Part shown: positions 53,825 through 64,000 of the stretch, piece by piece | Numbering within the stretch: the stretch's first letter is position 1 | Layout of the letters: each line of letters opens with the position of its first letter | Source: Cordilura impudica | Taxonomy: Eukaryota > Arthropoda > Insecta > Diptera > Scathophagidae | DNA length: 64,000 bases | Assembly: GCA_963682025.1 (NCBI GenBank) | Contig: OY821522.1 | Location: forward strand, 26,365,652-26,429,651 | Direction of reading: 5' to 3' | The notes under the pieces: generated by a model | Seen by the model: only the letters and a program-made list of their open reading frames with translations | Told to the model about the DNA's origin: nothing | Database searches by the model: none | Position numbers and translations under genes: made by a program

Positions 53825-56800
53825 ACCAGATGGCTTCGTTTTATGTAACATTTCGTTTGGTGATTAAAAGATGATGAAAAATTTTTTTTTTGTTTTACAA
53901 AAATTAAGTGTTATTTAGTTCAACTTCTCTAAGTAAATGAAAGTGAATCCAAAGTAAATACTAAATCGAAGCGTTATACGTGTCCGCAAATTATCCGTTT
54001 CATTGAAGTGCTCTTTGGTAAACCACATTTTTTGTTTTTTGGTCTGACGTTAACACAAACAAAGCGGATGGTTTCCCAACTCGTGAACACGCAACGTATA
54101 ACTGCCCATGTGAAAAACAATGATTTTCTAAATTTATCCCGCAAACACTATGCAATTGGCCTTGCGACTTGTTGATTGTCATTGCGAACGCAAGGCGAAC
54201 TGGAAATTGCAATCGTTTGAGGTCAAACGGAACATCAGTCGGAATCATTGGTATTCGAGGAATACATACATTTTCACCTGCGTACTTTCCGTTAATAATG
54301 GTTGCCTCAATCAAATTCGGCATAAGTCTTTTTACCGAAAGTCGAGTACCGTTGCAAAGTCCCGGTGGATTCAAATTACGCAATATCATAATAACTGTAC
54401 CAACTTTGAGTTGCAAGTTATGTGGTGGAAATCCTGGTTATTCCAAAGAGTTCAAAAACTCCGTTGGATAATTTACTACATCATCGGGATTTGTTATGGA
54501 ATCAACGGATTTGTATGTCACCAAATCGCCAGCAATTTTTCATTGAATGGTGAAATTCAGTGCGCGTACATCATTATTCTTTGCGGCAAGAATTGCTCGT
54601 TGACTTAACCAAGCATAATTCTCACTAATGTTTGGGAAAACATTTTCAATAAGAGCTAATTGAGAGTCTACAAATCGGCAAAAGTCGTTGGTAAGAGTAA
54701 TTAATCCAGATGTCGCATCAACTCGGACTTTTCCATTTCCAACAGCTAACAATTGTTTGGAAAATTGTGCAGCACTTTGATCATTTTGAAGTTGAACTCT
54801 CAAATTAATGGTTAGCGATAATGTTTTTACGTTATTCCATAAAGGTGATGCCTTCAGGCAAGCATTCAATTCATCTGCAGGCGTTCCATGGGGAATTACT
54901 GGCAACGTCTGCCTGAAATCGCCTGCCAACAATATCATCAAGCCGCCAAAGATGTTGTTATTTTGCCGAAGATCCTTCAGTGTGAAGTTAAGTGTTTCAA
55001 GTGATTTCTTATGTGCCATTGTGCACTCATCCCAAACAATGAGCTTGCATTTCATCAACAATTTTCCCATTGCACTGGATCGGGAAATATTGCATGTTGG
55101 AGTATCAATTGTGTTTAAATTGAGTGGCAACTTAAGCGCAGAATGTGCAGTACGACCGCCATCTAGAAGAGTCGCCGCAATTCCAGATGATGCTAACGCC
55201 AAAGCTATGTCACATCTTGATCGAATAGTGGTCAAAATCAATGAAATGACAAATGTTTTCCCTGTTCCTACAGGTGCGTCCAGGAAGAATAGACCACCAG
55301 TATTATTGTCCACCGCTTGCATTAATGTTTCGTATACTTGTTTTTGCTGTTCATTCAGCAACGGCACATTATTTCGAACGAATTCCTGCAATGTATCAAC
55401 ATTGTATTGCAGCTCTCGACTTAATTCTTGGTTGAATGCATCGTGCATCGATCGATTTGGCGCAATCATTCCTACTTCAATCAGTAGCTTGTTTGCAATA
55501 GTCAAGCATTGATCCTCAATCAGAATCAATCCTTCATTGTAGATTTCATCGGTTATTTAGATGTCAGGATTATTCGTTTGAATGCGCAAGCGATGCAAGA
55601 TATCTTCACATATGTCGTCTTTGTATTTGTTCCTTAACTGAATTGGTTGTGAAGGAAAACATGTGGTGATGATAATTGCGAACAGCGTTCGTATTTGGTA
55701 CGCATTTGATGAAACAACTGAATCCGCAAGTGTTAAATCCCAATGAGAATCGTTCTCCAGCAAACCCAATAGTTGACATGCTTCTCGATATGTTTGGCAT
55801 TGGTGGCCATTCACAGTTTTCAAATGCGCAAATGATTTTGGTCCACGTACATTTACCAACAGTAGTCGCAAATAAAAACAGTCATCATTTCTAGGATGAA
55901 CAGTATACATGCGACCTAGTGCATCAGTGGAAAACACCTGTGGCCAATCTGGAACTGGGGTTCCTTGTTTGCGACGTTGGAATTTCTTTGTTGATTGATT
56001 CCAAGTGTAATACTTGGGCATTTCAACGTACATCAGCGTCGCTGCGAATGGATCTGCTTCACACATTGCAAAGAAGCTAGTCAATGTTGTTGATGGTGGT
56101 CTCTCAGCTCGTTGTGCCGCGTTAGCCTCAGTGAAGTAAACTCTTTGGCCATTTTCCAAATGCACTGCTAAATGTACATTTGTGGGATATCTTTCATGAA
56201 TTTGAAATGAGAATAGTCGCCACATTGCTTCATTAGTACTGAGTATCTGCCCATTTGGAAGTTGCTGATTTCGTCATTCGCATTTTCCGACGCAATACCA
56301 AACACAGCCATGTCGCTGCCTTTTGTGACGTACTTGCACAAATATTTGATTGATTTGGCCGAATGACAACTCTCAACGTTTGCATGTGTTTCGAAAATTC
56401 GTGATAGCAGCGGGCAATATGGTACAATGAATTCATTTCCGATCTCAATCTCTTGATTTTGAACTTTAACTTTGATAGTTCTACCATTATCTTCTTTTGA
56501 ACGCCGACGATAAACTGGATATCCACCGTGCCCTGTGACTGTTTCAGCAACTAACGGTCGCGGATATCGTTTTGTGCACTTTCCATCAGCCATGCAAGGC
56601 GATAATGGATTTAATGCACCGCACGGTCCATGCACCATCTGTGTCGTCACAATGTCGTGTAGATGGAGATCAGTGACTGGATCAGGAATTTCAGCTGATA
56701 TGATGTCATCCACTTCATTTGAATGTAATTTGTTCAGCAACCAAATTAGGATATGAGCATGCGGTAGTCCACGCTTCTGCTATTCCACCGAGTACATATA

Positions 56801-57321
56801 ACAACGTGTGTCACCAAAAACTCGATACTTAGTAAGCACATCCATCATAACCTTAAGTTTTTGCTAAAATACTCTGGCGATTATGTCATGGCGATTTTGC
56901 GGTTTTTGGCCCGGTTCCAACTCACGTTCAATTTCCGTCCACTTCGGATTGCATGTGAACGTAATAAATAAATCCGGAGTTCCATAATTTCGCACGTACG
57001 TCATAGCGTCTTAAGCGTATTCGTGCATGTGGCGTGGGCTTCCGATATAAGATGATGGGAGAATCGTCAGACATCCAATATTCTGAACATCACCATCTGA
57101 ATGAATAGCATCACGCAAGTGTATATAGTCCCCAGATCGTAGCTTTGCCTGATTGAATCGGATGAACGCTAAACGTTCGGTCTCGACTTTGACATACATG
57201 TCGACAGCGAATTGCTGGAATAGCCGACGGCACTTCAGAATGGCATTCTCCTCATGTGTACGAATCATCATACGATACGCATAGTAATTCATTGCGCTTA
57301 GATTTTTATTCGTTGATACGC

Positions 57322-57393
57322 CTGAAAATGCAAAATTAAATGAATTGTTAATGGAAACCAATAATAGCAATAATTAGTGTGTGAATATTTTAC
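57322..57393 (-). other. Intron 2 of the Helitron gene
   Basis: 72 bp, GTAAAATATTC ... TTTTGCATTTTCAG. Removing it joins DPITG to VSTNKNLSAMNYYAYR in frame. Confidence 0.88.
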
Positions 57394-57846
57394 CTGTAAT
57401 TGGATCGACCATCTTCAACGTGATGTCGTATCCGTCTTGCCCTTGCCAATAAATGATTGGATATTGTAACGCATCGTATAAACGATGTGTCTCGTTGACA
57501 CGATGCATGATATTGCTTCTTCGCTGAACGACAATGTCTCGCGATTTAGTTGGATCGCCAACAATAATTGCAGCAACATCATTAACGGTGGGTGCATTGA
57601 ATCTTCGCACATGTTCACCTGTTGGGGTACAATCCGCTCTTATGACAAATTTGTGCGTATCCGATGGCATTCGTTCCAATGCTATTTTGAACATATTAAT
57701 CACAGCATAATTAGCGTGAAAAAGTGTTTGCACCTGTTCAATAATTCGTCTCTTTAACTGTTGTGTTCCCTGTGTATTGCACCGCACATTCAGCTGATCC
57801 ACCATCGACGTAATGAAACATGCAAATGATATATTTGTCCTTGTAT

Positions 57847-57918
57847 CTGTAATTGCAAACAATCATTTGTTGAAGAATACGGGTGTGAGTGATTGGTTAT
57901 GTGTGTTGTATCTTTAAC
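57847..57918 (-). other. Intron 1 of the Helitron gene
   Basis: 72 bp on the minus strand, GTTAAAG ... TTGCAATTACAG. Removing it joins IPTCK to IQGQIYHLH in frame, the natural run in Helitron Rep proteins. Confidence 0.85.
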
Positions 57919-58917
57919 CTTGCAAGTCGGTATGAAGCCGCCTTCTCGAATGATATTAGCTCCAAAGGAAGTCATGCGAAAGCAGTTATTGTATTCAAGG
58001 ATGTGTTGAAGAAAATGGCTGGAATCGGGATCACTTCCATCGAACAATGGTTTCAGTGGCTGTGGTGGTGTAAGTAATGGATCCAGTTTGACTTTTCCAC
58101 TTGCGCAGCACAATTTAGCCGTTTCTCTTTTGAACTTTAACGCATTGCAATATCGGCATATAGTCGTCATTGGTCCAATATCTAAATTTTCATCATCACT
58201 GTAGTTCGCAGTGGGATCATATTGGAATACCAAGCGATTGTATGATGCCAATGATCTTCGTGTGCTCACGCATTGTCTCAATCGGGCATTTTCGCTTATT
58301 ATATTTTGTCTTTCTTCGCTTAAGTTCTGTGAATACACTTGTTGCTGGCTTGCATGTCTTGTGCGGCGGCCGATGTTCGTACGTCGTACTCTAGGCATTT
58401 TGGACTATGGACAGAGTGGTGAATTTAACCTCAAATGCACGATGCACATAATTTACACAGTTCAACTTACCACCTTAAAGACAAATGCCTGCTGTTGAAA
58501 TTGAATAAAAATTTGCACAATACACGTGATTTATTTGATGGTTTCCAATTGAAATGTTAGGAAACGAATAACTTATTTTTTCACTTTTTTTTCACAATTT
58601 CACAGTGAACACAATACCGGTTTGTCACATGAAATTAACTGAGCAGAGAACAATGAGTAGCTGTCAAACAATGTATCACGCACCGGCGCCATATACTTAA
58701 TATATTGGTTTGTAGTACATGCTATGTATCAGAAATGGCGCTGTATGTGAAAAAAGATTTTCCCGCTTTTCTGTTGAAATGTTTCCTGAATTTTCTTTGC
58801 CATAAACCTCACAGAGCCCGAGACCTTTCCAACGAATGCAAAACCGTGGAGATCGGTTCGTGCGTTCTCGAGTTATAGCGTCAGGAAGGAAAACCCGACT
58901 TATTTTTATATAGTAGA

Positions 58918-59331
58918 TGAGTATTACACTAACATTTTTAAATTCATGTTTAATCTAAACATTTAATTCCGTTGTTATCACCTTCTGTTTAGTAGTTTTG
59001 TTGTTTCTTTATTTGGCATTATACTCGTATTTCCTTCTTGTACTTTGGATTATTGTTTTTTGTTTATTTATTTATTTATTTATTTAATCCATACAGCACA
59101 ACAAGAACTAGTCTTATCTAATAGTACTGGGAGGATAATGGCACATTATGATTTTGTTATTAAATAAAAAACAAAAATTCTTAATACTTATTATTTTAAA
59201 GAATAAGTCAATTAAAAAAGGTGTTATTAAAAAAATATTGTTAAATCAAAACTATATTAAGACCACAAGTTTATCAACATCAGAAAGAAAAAAAAAGTTA
59301 ATACATTTTTGCATATAAAAGTTGTATAATT
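58918..59331 (+). repeat. Spacer of the tandem unit, copy 2, right part
   Basis: Equivalent to 47613-48026; ends GCATATAAAAGTTGTAT at the join to BEL. Contains a TTTA run near 59063-59086. Confidence 0.8.
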
Positions 59332-62013
59332 GTTTCTTTTTCCCACACCATGGAATGCTACGGGAGAGTAGTGCCACTACAAAACTTAGGGTACTTTTTG
59401 ATGGCAGTAATAAAATAAGCTCTCAATTATCTTTAAATGAAGAGCTCAGCCCTGGTCCAGCACTTCAGAATGATTTACCACAAGTTATTACTCGTTGGCG
59501 ACGTTTTAAAATAGGGTTCACTGCCAACCAAGAAAAAATGTTTAGGCAAATCAACGTATGTAAAGAGCATCAGCAATACCAGTGCGTTTTGGGCTTGTCA
59601 TGGGATCCAAAAACTGATAGTTTTTGTTTCAAAATAAATTATACCTTTTCGGATAAAATAACCAAAAGTAGTGTACTTTCAGATTCAGCCAGACTTTTTG
59701 ACCCACTATGTTGGCTGGCACCAACGACAATTTTAGAAAAAATTATGTTTCAAAAACTTTGGCGTGAAGGACTTGATTGAACAGATCTTCTGCCAAAACA
59801 ACTAATTGACGAGTGGTCAAATTTCCGTATCGCCTTAAAACGCATTGAAGATCTACGATTACCAAGATGGTTCCAAAGTACTTTAACTTCCTCAGCTGAG
59901 CTGCATGCATTCTGCTATGCATCAAAGTTAGCATTTGCCGCTGTCGTATATTTTAGAGTCGTAGGGGAAGATAGCACTGCACACTAAGTCTTGTACAATC
60001 GAAAACTAAAGTGCGTACGATTCCTAAGTTAGAATTGAGTGCTGCGGTGTTATGTGCCAAATTGGTGCAGAAAGTTATACGAAATAGTGATCTTAAAATC
60101 AATCAAATTATATATTGGTCGGACAGCACTACTGTCCTTAACTAGATCAAATGTCAATCGTCAAACCTTCCAGTTTACGAAGCTAATCGGGTTTCACAAA
60201 TACAACGATTGACTAATGTAATCGATTGGAAATACATTTCTACAAAAGAAAATTCCGCGGATTGCGCAACAAGAGGTGCCACAAGATCTTCTAAATCATA
60301 CACTTTGGTGGCAAGGGCCTCCCTGGCTTGTAGATAGTCATCAAAAATGGCCAGTTAAAAAGTTCAGAAATATCATACAACCAACATCTACAGACATCAC
60401 TGCAAATGCAACATCTACAAGATCAGAAACAACTACAGCAATATATCACCGGCAATCACAACCGATGATAACATAAAACATCCCAAGTTTTATTTCAAAT
60501 TTTCAACATTTACTAAACTACAACGAGTAATTGCGTACATATTTCGTTGGTATGACAACTTAAAAGACCACATTTTAAGAAAAAGAAATGGTGAAATCGT
60601 CGTTTTAAAAAATAAGTCATACTCGATTTTAAGTCGTTATTTCACGACACTGGAATTAAAAAGAACTATATCGGTTCTTGTGAAGCAGTGTCAACAAATT
60701 ACATTTAATACTGAAATTAACTGCCTTTTAAAACATAAGCCGCTGCCTTTTAGCAGCAGAATTGCAAATCTTCAGCCATTTATCGATAAGGATGGTATTC
60801 TACGTGTTGGAGGCCGAATCAACAACGCAGATTTGCCTTTCTGCAAAAAAATCCCATATTATTAAATAAAAAAGATCCTATTTCAACTCTTATTTTTACA
60901 GATGCACATTACAAAACTTTAGATGGTGTGGCCAACTAATGCAGTCGTACGTTATGTCCCACTACTCGATCATATCTTCCAGAACTATTGCAACAGCCGT
61001 AAAAAAAATTGCGTAACCTGTTTAAAATATACTGCGAAGGGCTCTCAACAAATTATGAGTAATTTACCAGCAAGACCTTTCAAACACAGTGGGTTAGATT
61101 ATGCAGGCCCTATTATGCTAAAACAATCAAATTTGAGAAGTTCAACCAGCAAAGGTTATATATGCCTTTTTGTGTGTACGTGCACCAAAGCCGTACACCT
61201 TGAGGGTGTTTCAAGTCTTGCGACAGACGCCTTCCAGGCCGCCTTTAGATGTTTTATATCACGAAGAGGGTCATGCACTGACTTATACTCCGACTGTGGG
61301 ACTACTTTTATAGGACGACCTAGGTTCGACGTTGCATAATGATGGAACAGAATGGCATTTTATGCCTCTAGCCTCACCACATTTTGGTGGTTTATGGGAG
61401 GCAGGTGTAAAGGCAACTAAGCATCATTTACGCCGTATAATGCATTACCGTGTACTCACTTTCGAAGAGCTGTCTACACTTCTGTGTCAAATCGAAAGTT
61501 GCTTAAACTCGAGGCCACTGTGCCCTCTATCAAACGATCAAACGATCTATCAAACGATTTGTAAATGTACTGACACCTGCCCACTTTTTAGTTGGTGAAC
61601 CTACCACCTGTATTTCTGAAGGTGATTAGCTCGACACTAAGATCGACCGGTTAACTAGATGGAAACAAATTGAAAAATTGAAACAACACTTTTGGCAGCG
61701 TTGGTCGAAAGCGTTTATTTGCCGAATACAATCAAGGCCTAAATGGAATGCTATTAAACGTGAAGCACAGGTTGGCGATATGGTGTTAGTTCTATATGAA
61801 CGCTACTCTCCTGGTTCATGGCCACTAGCACCCAGTGCACCCAGGTCCAGACACATTCATGTTGTTACACTCTATTGCAAGGGCAAATCTATAAAGCGCC
61901 CTATATCTAAAATCTGCTTTCTTCCCAGCAATGATGACATCACAAACGAACCTGCCACTCCTAATGAGAACTTTAATCCAGTTTAAGAACAATTGTTGTT
62001 AGTAGGGGAGGAT
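59332..62013 (+). pseudogene. BEL pol remnant, copy 3
   Basis: The RT start (59322-59780) has the same palm deletion. The RNase H region is present but broken (59820-60060, with an in-frame stop near 60143). Integrase is the best preserved of the three: 60923-61339 holds the Cys motif CVTCLKY, HSGLDYAGPI and the second Asp in [11 protein letters not shown], and 61332-61598 holds [11 protein letters not shown]. The C-terminal part (61678-61986) reads WQRWSKAFICRIQ ... VGDMVLVLYE, the usual BEL end. Confidence 0.85.
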
Positions 62014-62307
62014 TGTTCAGGAGTTTTATTGCTTTTATTCATCTCTATATAAATATTGATTATTTTCAATTAGTAATCTCGACACCTGGTCATAATTAGT
62101 CAATATATGTAACTGTTTCATTTATTTTTCTTCTTTCTTTTGCTTCTACGCGTACAACATGTTAGCATACATATTACATATACCTATTATAGTGAGTCTG
62201 GTTGTAAATCTCAGAGAAGACTGTTCTCATCCGCGGTGCATAGTAAAAATTATTAAATAAAGTTTATATAATTAATGTAAAAGCAAATCGTTTCATTCCT
62301 GAAATTC
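62014..62307 (+). repeat. BEL LTR, copy 3
   Basis: 294 bp. The right flank (TCATACACTTGGTATAATG) retains about 8 bases lost from copies 1 and 2, so it is the best guide to the original insertion junction. Confidence 0.88.
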
Positions 62308-64000
62308 TCATACACTTGGTATAATGATGTTCGCCAAGAAGATCCTAGTTTGCTTTAAACGTACCGATTATAATAAATGGAATGAACTGCTTTATCATAT
62401 TGACTGGTCATTTTTGGCTGATAATCGGCTCCTTAATACTGGTACCATGGACTTCCTTTTGGTAAAAGTTTATGATATTTTAACGATTGTTTTTCTAAAT
62501 GCATTTCTCTTTCGCAACAAAACTTTGAGCATACTGGTCCTACGTGGAATTCAAAGGAATTTTCGATGCTAAAAACAGAAAATCTCGCCTTTTTAAAAGA
62601 TACGCAAACTTCTGTTCAACTTTAGATTATGCTAAATATTCTACCTCTCGCTCTGATTATAATTTACTGAATGCTAATTGCTATACGAGGTATTTGGATA
62701 ATTTAAAATCAAACTTTGCTAATAACCCAAAGTCCTTCTTTGACTCTGTACGTGGTAAACGCAAATCTTCGTCGTCTCCGCCTACAATGTTTTGCAATGA
62801 AAATTCATCCTCTGATTATTTTGATATGTTTGCTGATTTTTCTAGTCCACGTATATCAATTCTGTTTCAAATACTTTAACCGTCACGACACGTCGCTAAC
62901 TATCCATATTTAATAAGAATTGTATCGGTATCAAGTATTCCGCTCTTTGATATGGAAACTGTTTTTAAGTCTCTGATTTAGTTGAAATTTTCATACAAGC
63001 CAAGTCCTGATGGTGTTCCTGCTTGTATTTTGAGACACTGCGCTCAAATTCTAAGGGCGCCCATTACGTGTATTTTCAACAGTTTATTGCAAATTGCTTA
63101 TTTTCTACTTCTTGGAAAGAATTCTTTATTATACCTTTGTATAAGTCATGTAGTAAGGCGAATGTACTTAACTATAGGGGAATAGCTAAGCTAAGTATTA
63201 TTCCTAAGTTAACGGAAAAAGTTGTTACAAATTATCTCTCTTATCAACTTAAGTCAACTATGTCTGCATTTCAGCATGGCTTTTTAAAATCAAGATCAAC
63301 AGTTACTTATTTTCTAGAATTTTCGACTCACGTTTTCAAAGGTTTCGTCCGTGGTGAGCAGACGGATGTGATATACACTGATTTAAGTAAAGCCTTTGAT
63401 ATGGTGATCATAACATTTTACTTCTCAAACTAAGACTCAGTGGCACACATGAATCTATTATTTAATGGATTGAATCGTATCTAACGTTTAGATATCAAAT
63501 GTTATGTTTCGCAATATTGAATCTAAAATAATAAGAGTTACTTCTGGCGATCCCCAAGGCAGTCATTTGTGCCCGTTATTGTTTTTACTATTCGTAAATG
63601 ATCTTCCGACTTTCAAATTGCAACATACTTATGTATGCAGATGATGTTAAGTTATTTCACAGTTTCAATGACATAAATGGACATATTACTCTTCAGCGTG
63701 AGCTTGATTTATTAGTTGAATGGTGTAATGTGAACTTGATGGAACTGAATCTTCAGAAGTATAAACATATGATATTTCACAGAAAGGGGATAATTTCTAA
63801 CGAGTATGGCATTATTGGAATAGTATTGAATACCATTCAAAATTTCAGTATCTTGGTGTATCTTGGTCATATTAGTATGATTGTTAAAGACGGGATAAGG
63901 CGTTTTCAGATCCATATGTAACTTAACAGCTTTATACAGCACTTGTAAGACCAATTTGGTATATACATCAATAATATGGATCCATAATATCAGGTTCATG
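62308..64000 (+). pseudogene. LINE 3' half, copy 3 (partial)
   Basis: Pieces 62324-62572 (FKRTDYNKWNELLYHIDWSFL), 62544-62879 (linker), 62982-63433 (RT start, with DLSKAFDMV) and 63598-63921 (MYADDVKLF). Stops and small indels lie between. The empty piggyBac target TTTAACCGTCACG is at 62875. The window ends inside the C-terminal part. Confidence 0.83.

Larger units (their letters stand above)
54000..58398 (-). pseudogene. Helitron Rep-helicase gene, decayed
   Basis: Starts at ATG 58398 (MPRVRRTNIG). Exon 1 (to 57919) has a Cys-rich finger (CRYCNALKF, CCASGK). After two introns the HUH Rep domain follows: FITFTCNPKW near 56970, the two-His motif GLPHAHILIWL near 56770 and KYLCKYVTKG near 56330. 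The C-terminal Pif1-type helicase (55529-54000) has Walker A APVGTGKT, Walker B WDE, GDFRQTLPV, and the end motifs MTINKSQGQ and YVACSR. Defects: in-frame stops near 57015, 56875, 56782, 55558, 54540 and 54450, and a frameshift near 56248. Most defects are simple base changes. The last codons (YQRALQ) and stop at 54000 look natural. Confidence 0.93.
53796..58917 (-). mobile_element. Full-length Helitron (rolling-circle transposon)
   Basis: Read on the minus strand it begins TCTACTATATAAAAATAAG (58917 downwards) and ends CGCCGGGTTTGCTAG (at 53796), the TC start and CTAG end of Helitrons. A hairpin (stem GGCGAA/TTCGCC) lies 7 bases before CTAG. It is inserted between A and T (AAATAAA|TGAGT) with no target duplication; the empty site is in unit 1 (AAATAAATGAGT near 47612). 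Length 5122 bp, with one Rep/helicase gene containing two short introns. Decayed by a few stops and one frameshift. Confidence 0.96.
48027..59331 (+). repeat. Composite tandem unit 2
   Basis: Same block as unit 1 without the piggyBac-like insert but with a Helitron at 53796-58917; about 6.18 kb without it. Private changes: loss of about 107 bp in the integrase part at 49666, and loss of a 10-bp CTAAGGGCGC stretch with neighbours near 51710. The junction with unit 1 is GCATATAAAAATTGTTTC, a 7-bp shorter form of the junction before unit 3. Confidence 0.88.
59332..64000 (+). repeat. Composite tandem unit 3 (runs off the window)
   Basis: Begins at the same BEL position as units 1 and 2 and keeps the order BEL pol, LTR, LINE. 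It carries neither the piggyBac-like insert nor, so far as visible, a Helitron. Private changes: a 15-bp loss in integrase (near 61069) and several single-base losses. Confidence 0.88.

Noticed and set aside
54808..55512. 234-codon plus-strand frame
   Set aside because: Antisense shadow of the Helitron helicase domain, which is well supported on the minus strand.

Overview
This window looks like transposon-packed, AT-rich repetitive DNA from an insect, most likely a higher fly. Nearly every recognisable coding region belongs to a mobile element of a type common in Diptera: a DD41D (rosa-like) mariner, errantivirus (insect endogenous retrovirus) halves, an Osvaldo/Ulysses-like Ty3 element, an RTE-type and a CR1/Jockey-type LINE, a BEL/Pao element, a piggyBac-like element and a Helitron. 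I find no intact host gene and no rRNA, tRNA or CRISPR array. One short open stretch near 34.0-34.3 kb could be a host-derived exon. The species assignment is inference only.

Left part (1-33 kb): an 862-bp ATT microsatellite is followed by a decayed mariner. The 3' half of an errantivirus follows on the minus strand (3' LTR, env, integrase, RNase H; 3255-6796). Its apparent complementary 5' half (5' LTR, gag, protease, RT) lies at 28283-33034, also on the minus strand, so the 21.5 kb between may be nested inside one old provirus. Inside that gap, the two ends of an unclassified dispersed repeat (about 7900 and 28150) bracket a complete Ty3-type LTR retrotransposon (8840-25929) with a perfect 4-bp target duplication AAAC, 2.3-kb LTRs and a tRNA-Lys primer site. 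Its Gag starts with a RING-H2 finger, and a canonical slippery heptamer lies near the gag end. Its leader and gag are tandemly duplicated. Its 3' LTR has received three later insertions: a 5'-truncated RTE LINE (11-bp TSD), a 2.78-kb near-perfect palindromic element (8-bp TSD) and a 95-bp A-rich retrotransposed tail (8-bp TSD).

Middle (33-48 kb): about 120-bp-period tandem repeats and the possible exon are followed by a CR1/Jockey-type LINE (from about 34.7 kb) interrupted by an internally deleted BEL/Pao element (36667-42123) and by a piggyBac-like element in a TTAA site (42712-45358).

Right part (39-64 kb): the block 'BEL pol remnant + BEL LTR + LINE 3' half + 0.9-kb spacer' is repeated in tandem at least three times with the same internal junction (units starting at about 39345, 48027 and 59332, the last running off the window). 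The basic unit is about 6.1 kb. Unit 1 carries the piggyBac-like element. Unit 2 carries a 5.1-kb Helitron on the minus strand with classic TC/CTAG ends, a 3' hairpin, a HUH Rep plus Pif1-type helicase and two 72-bp introns. Mutations private to each unit allow the order of events to be read.
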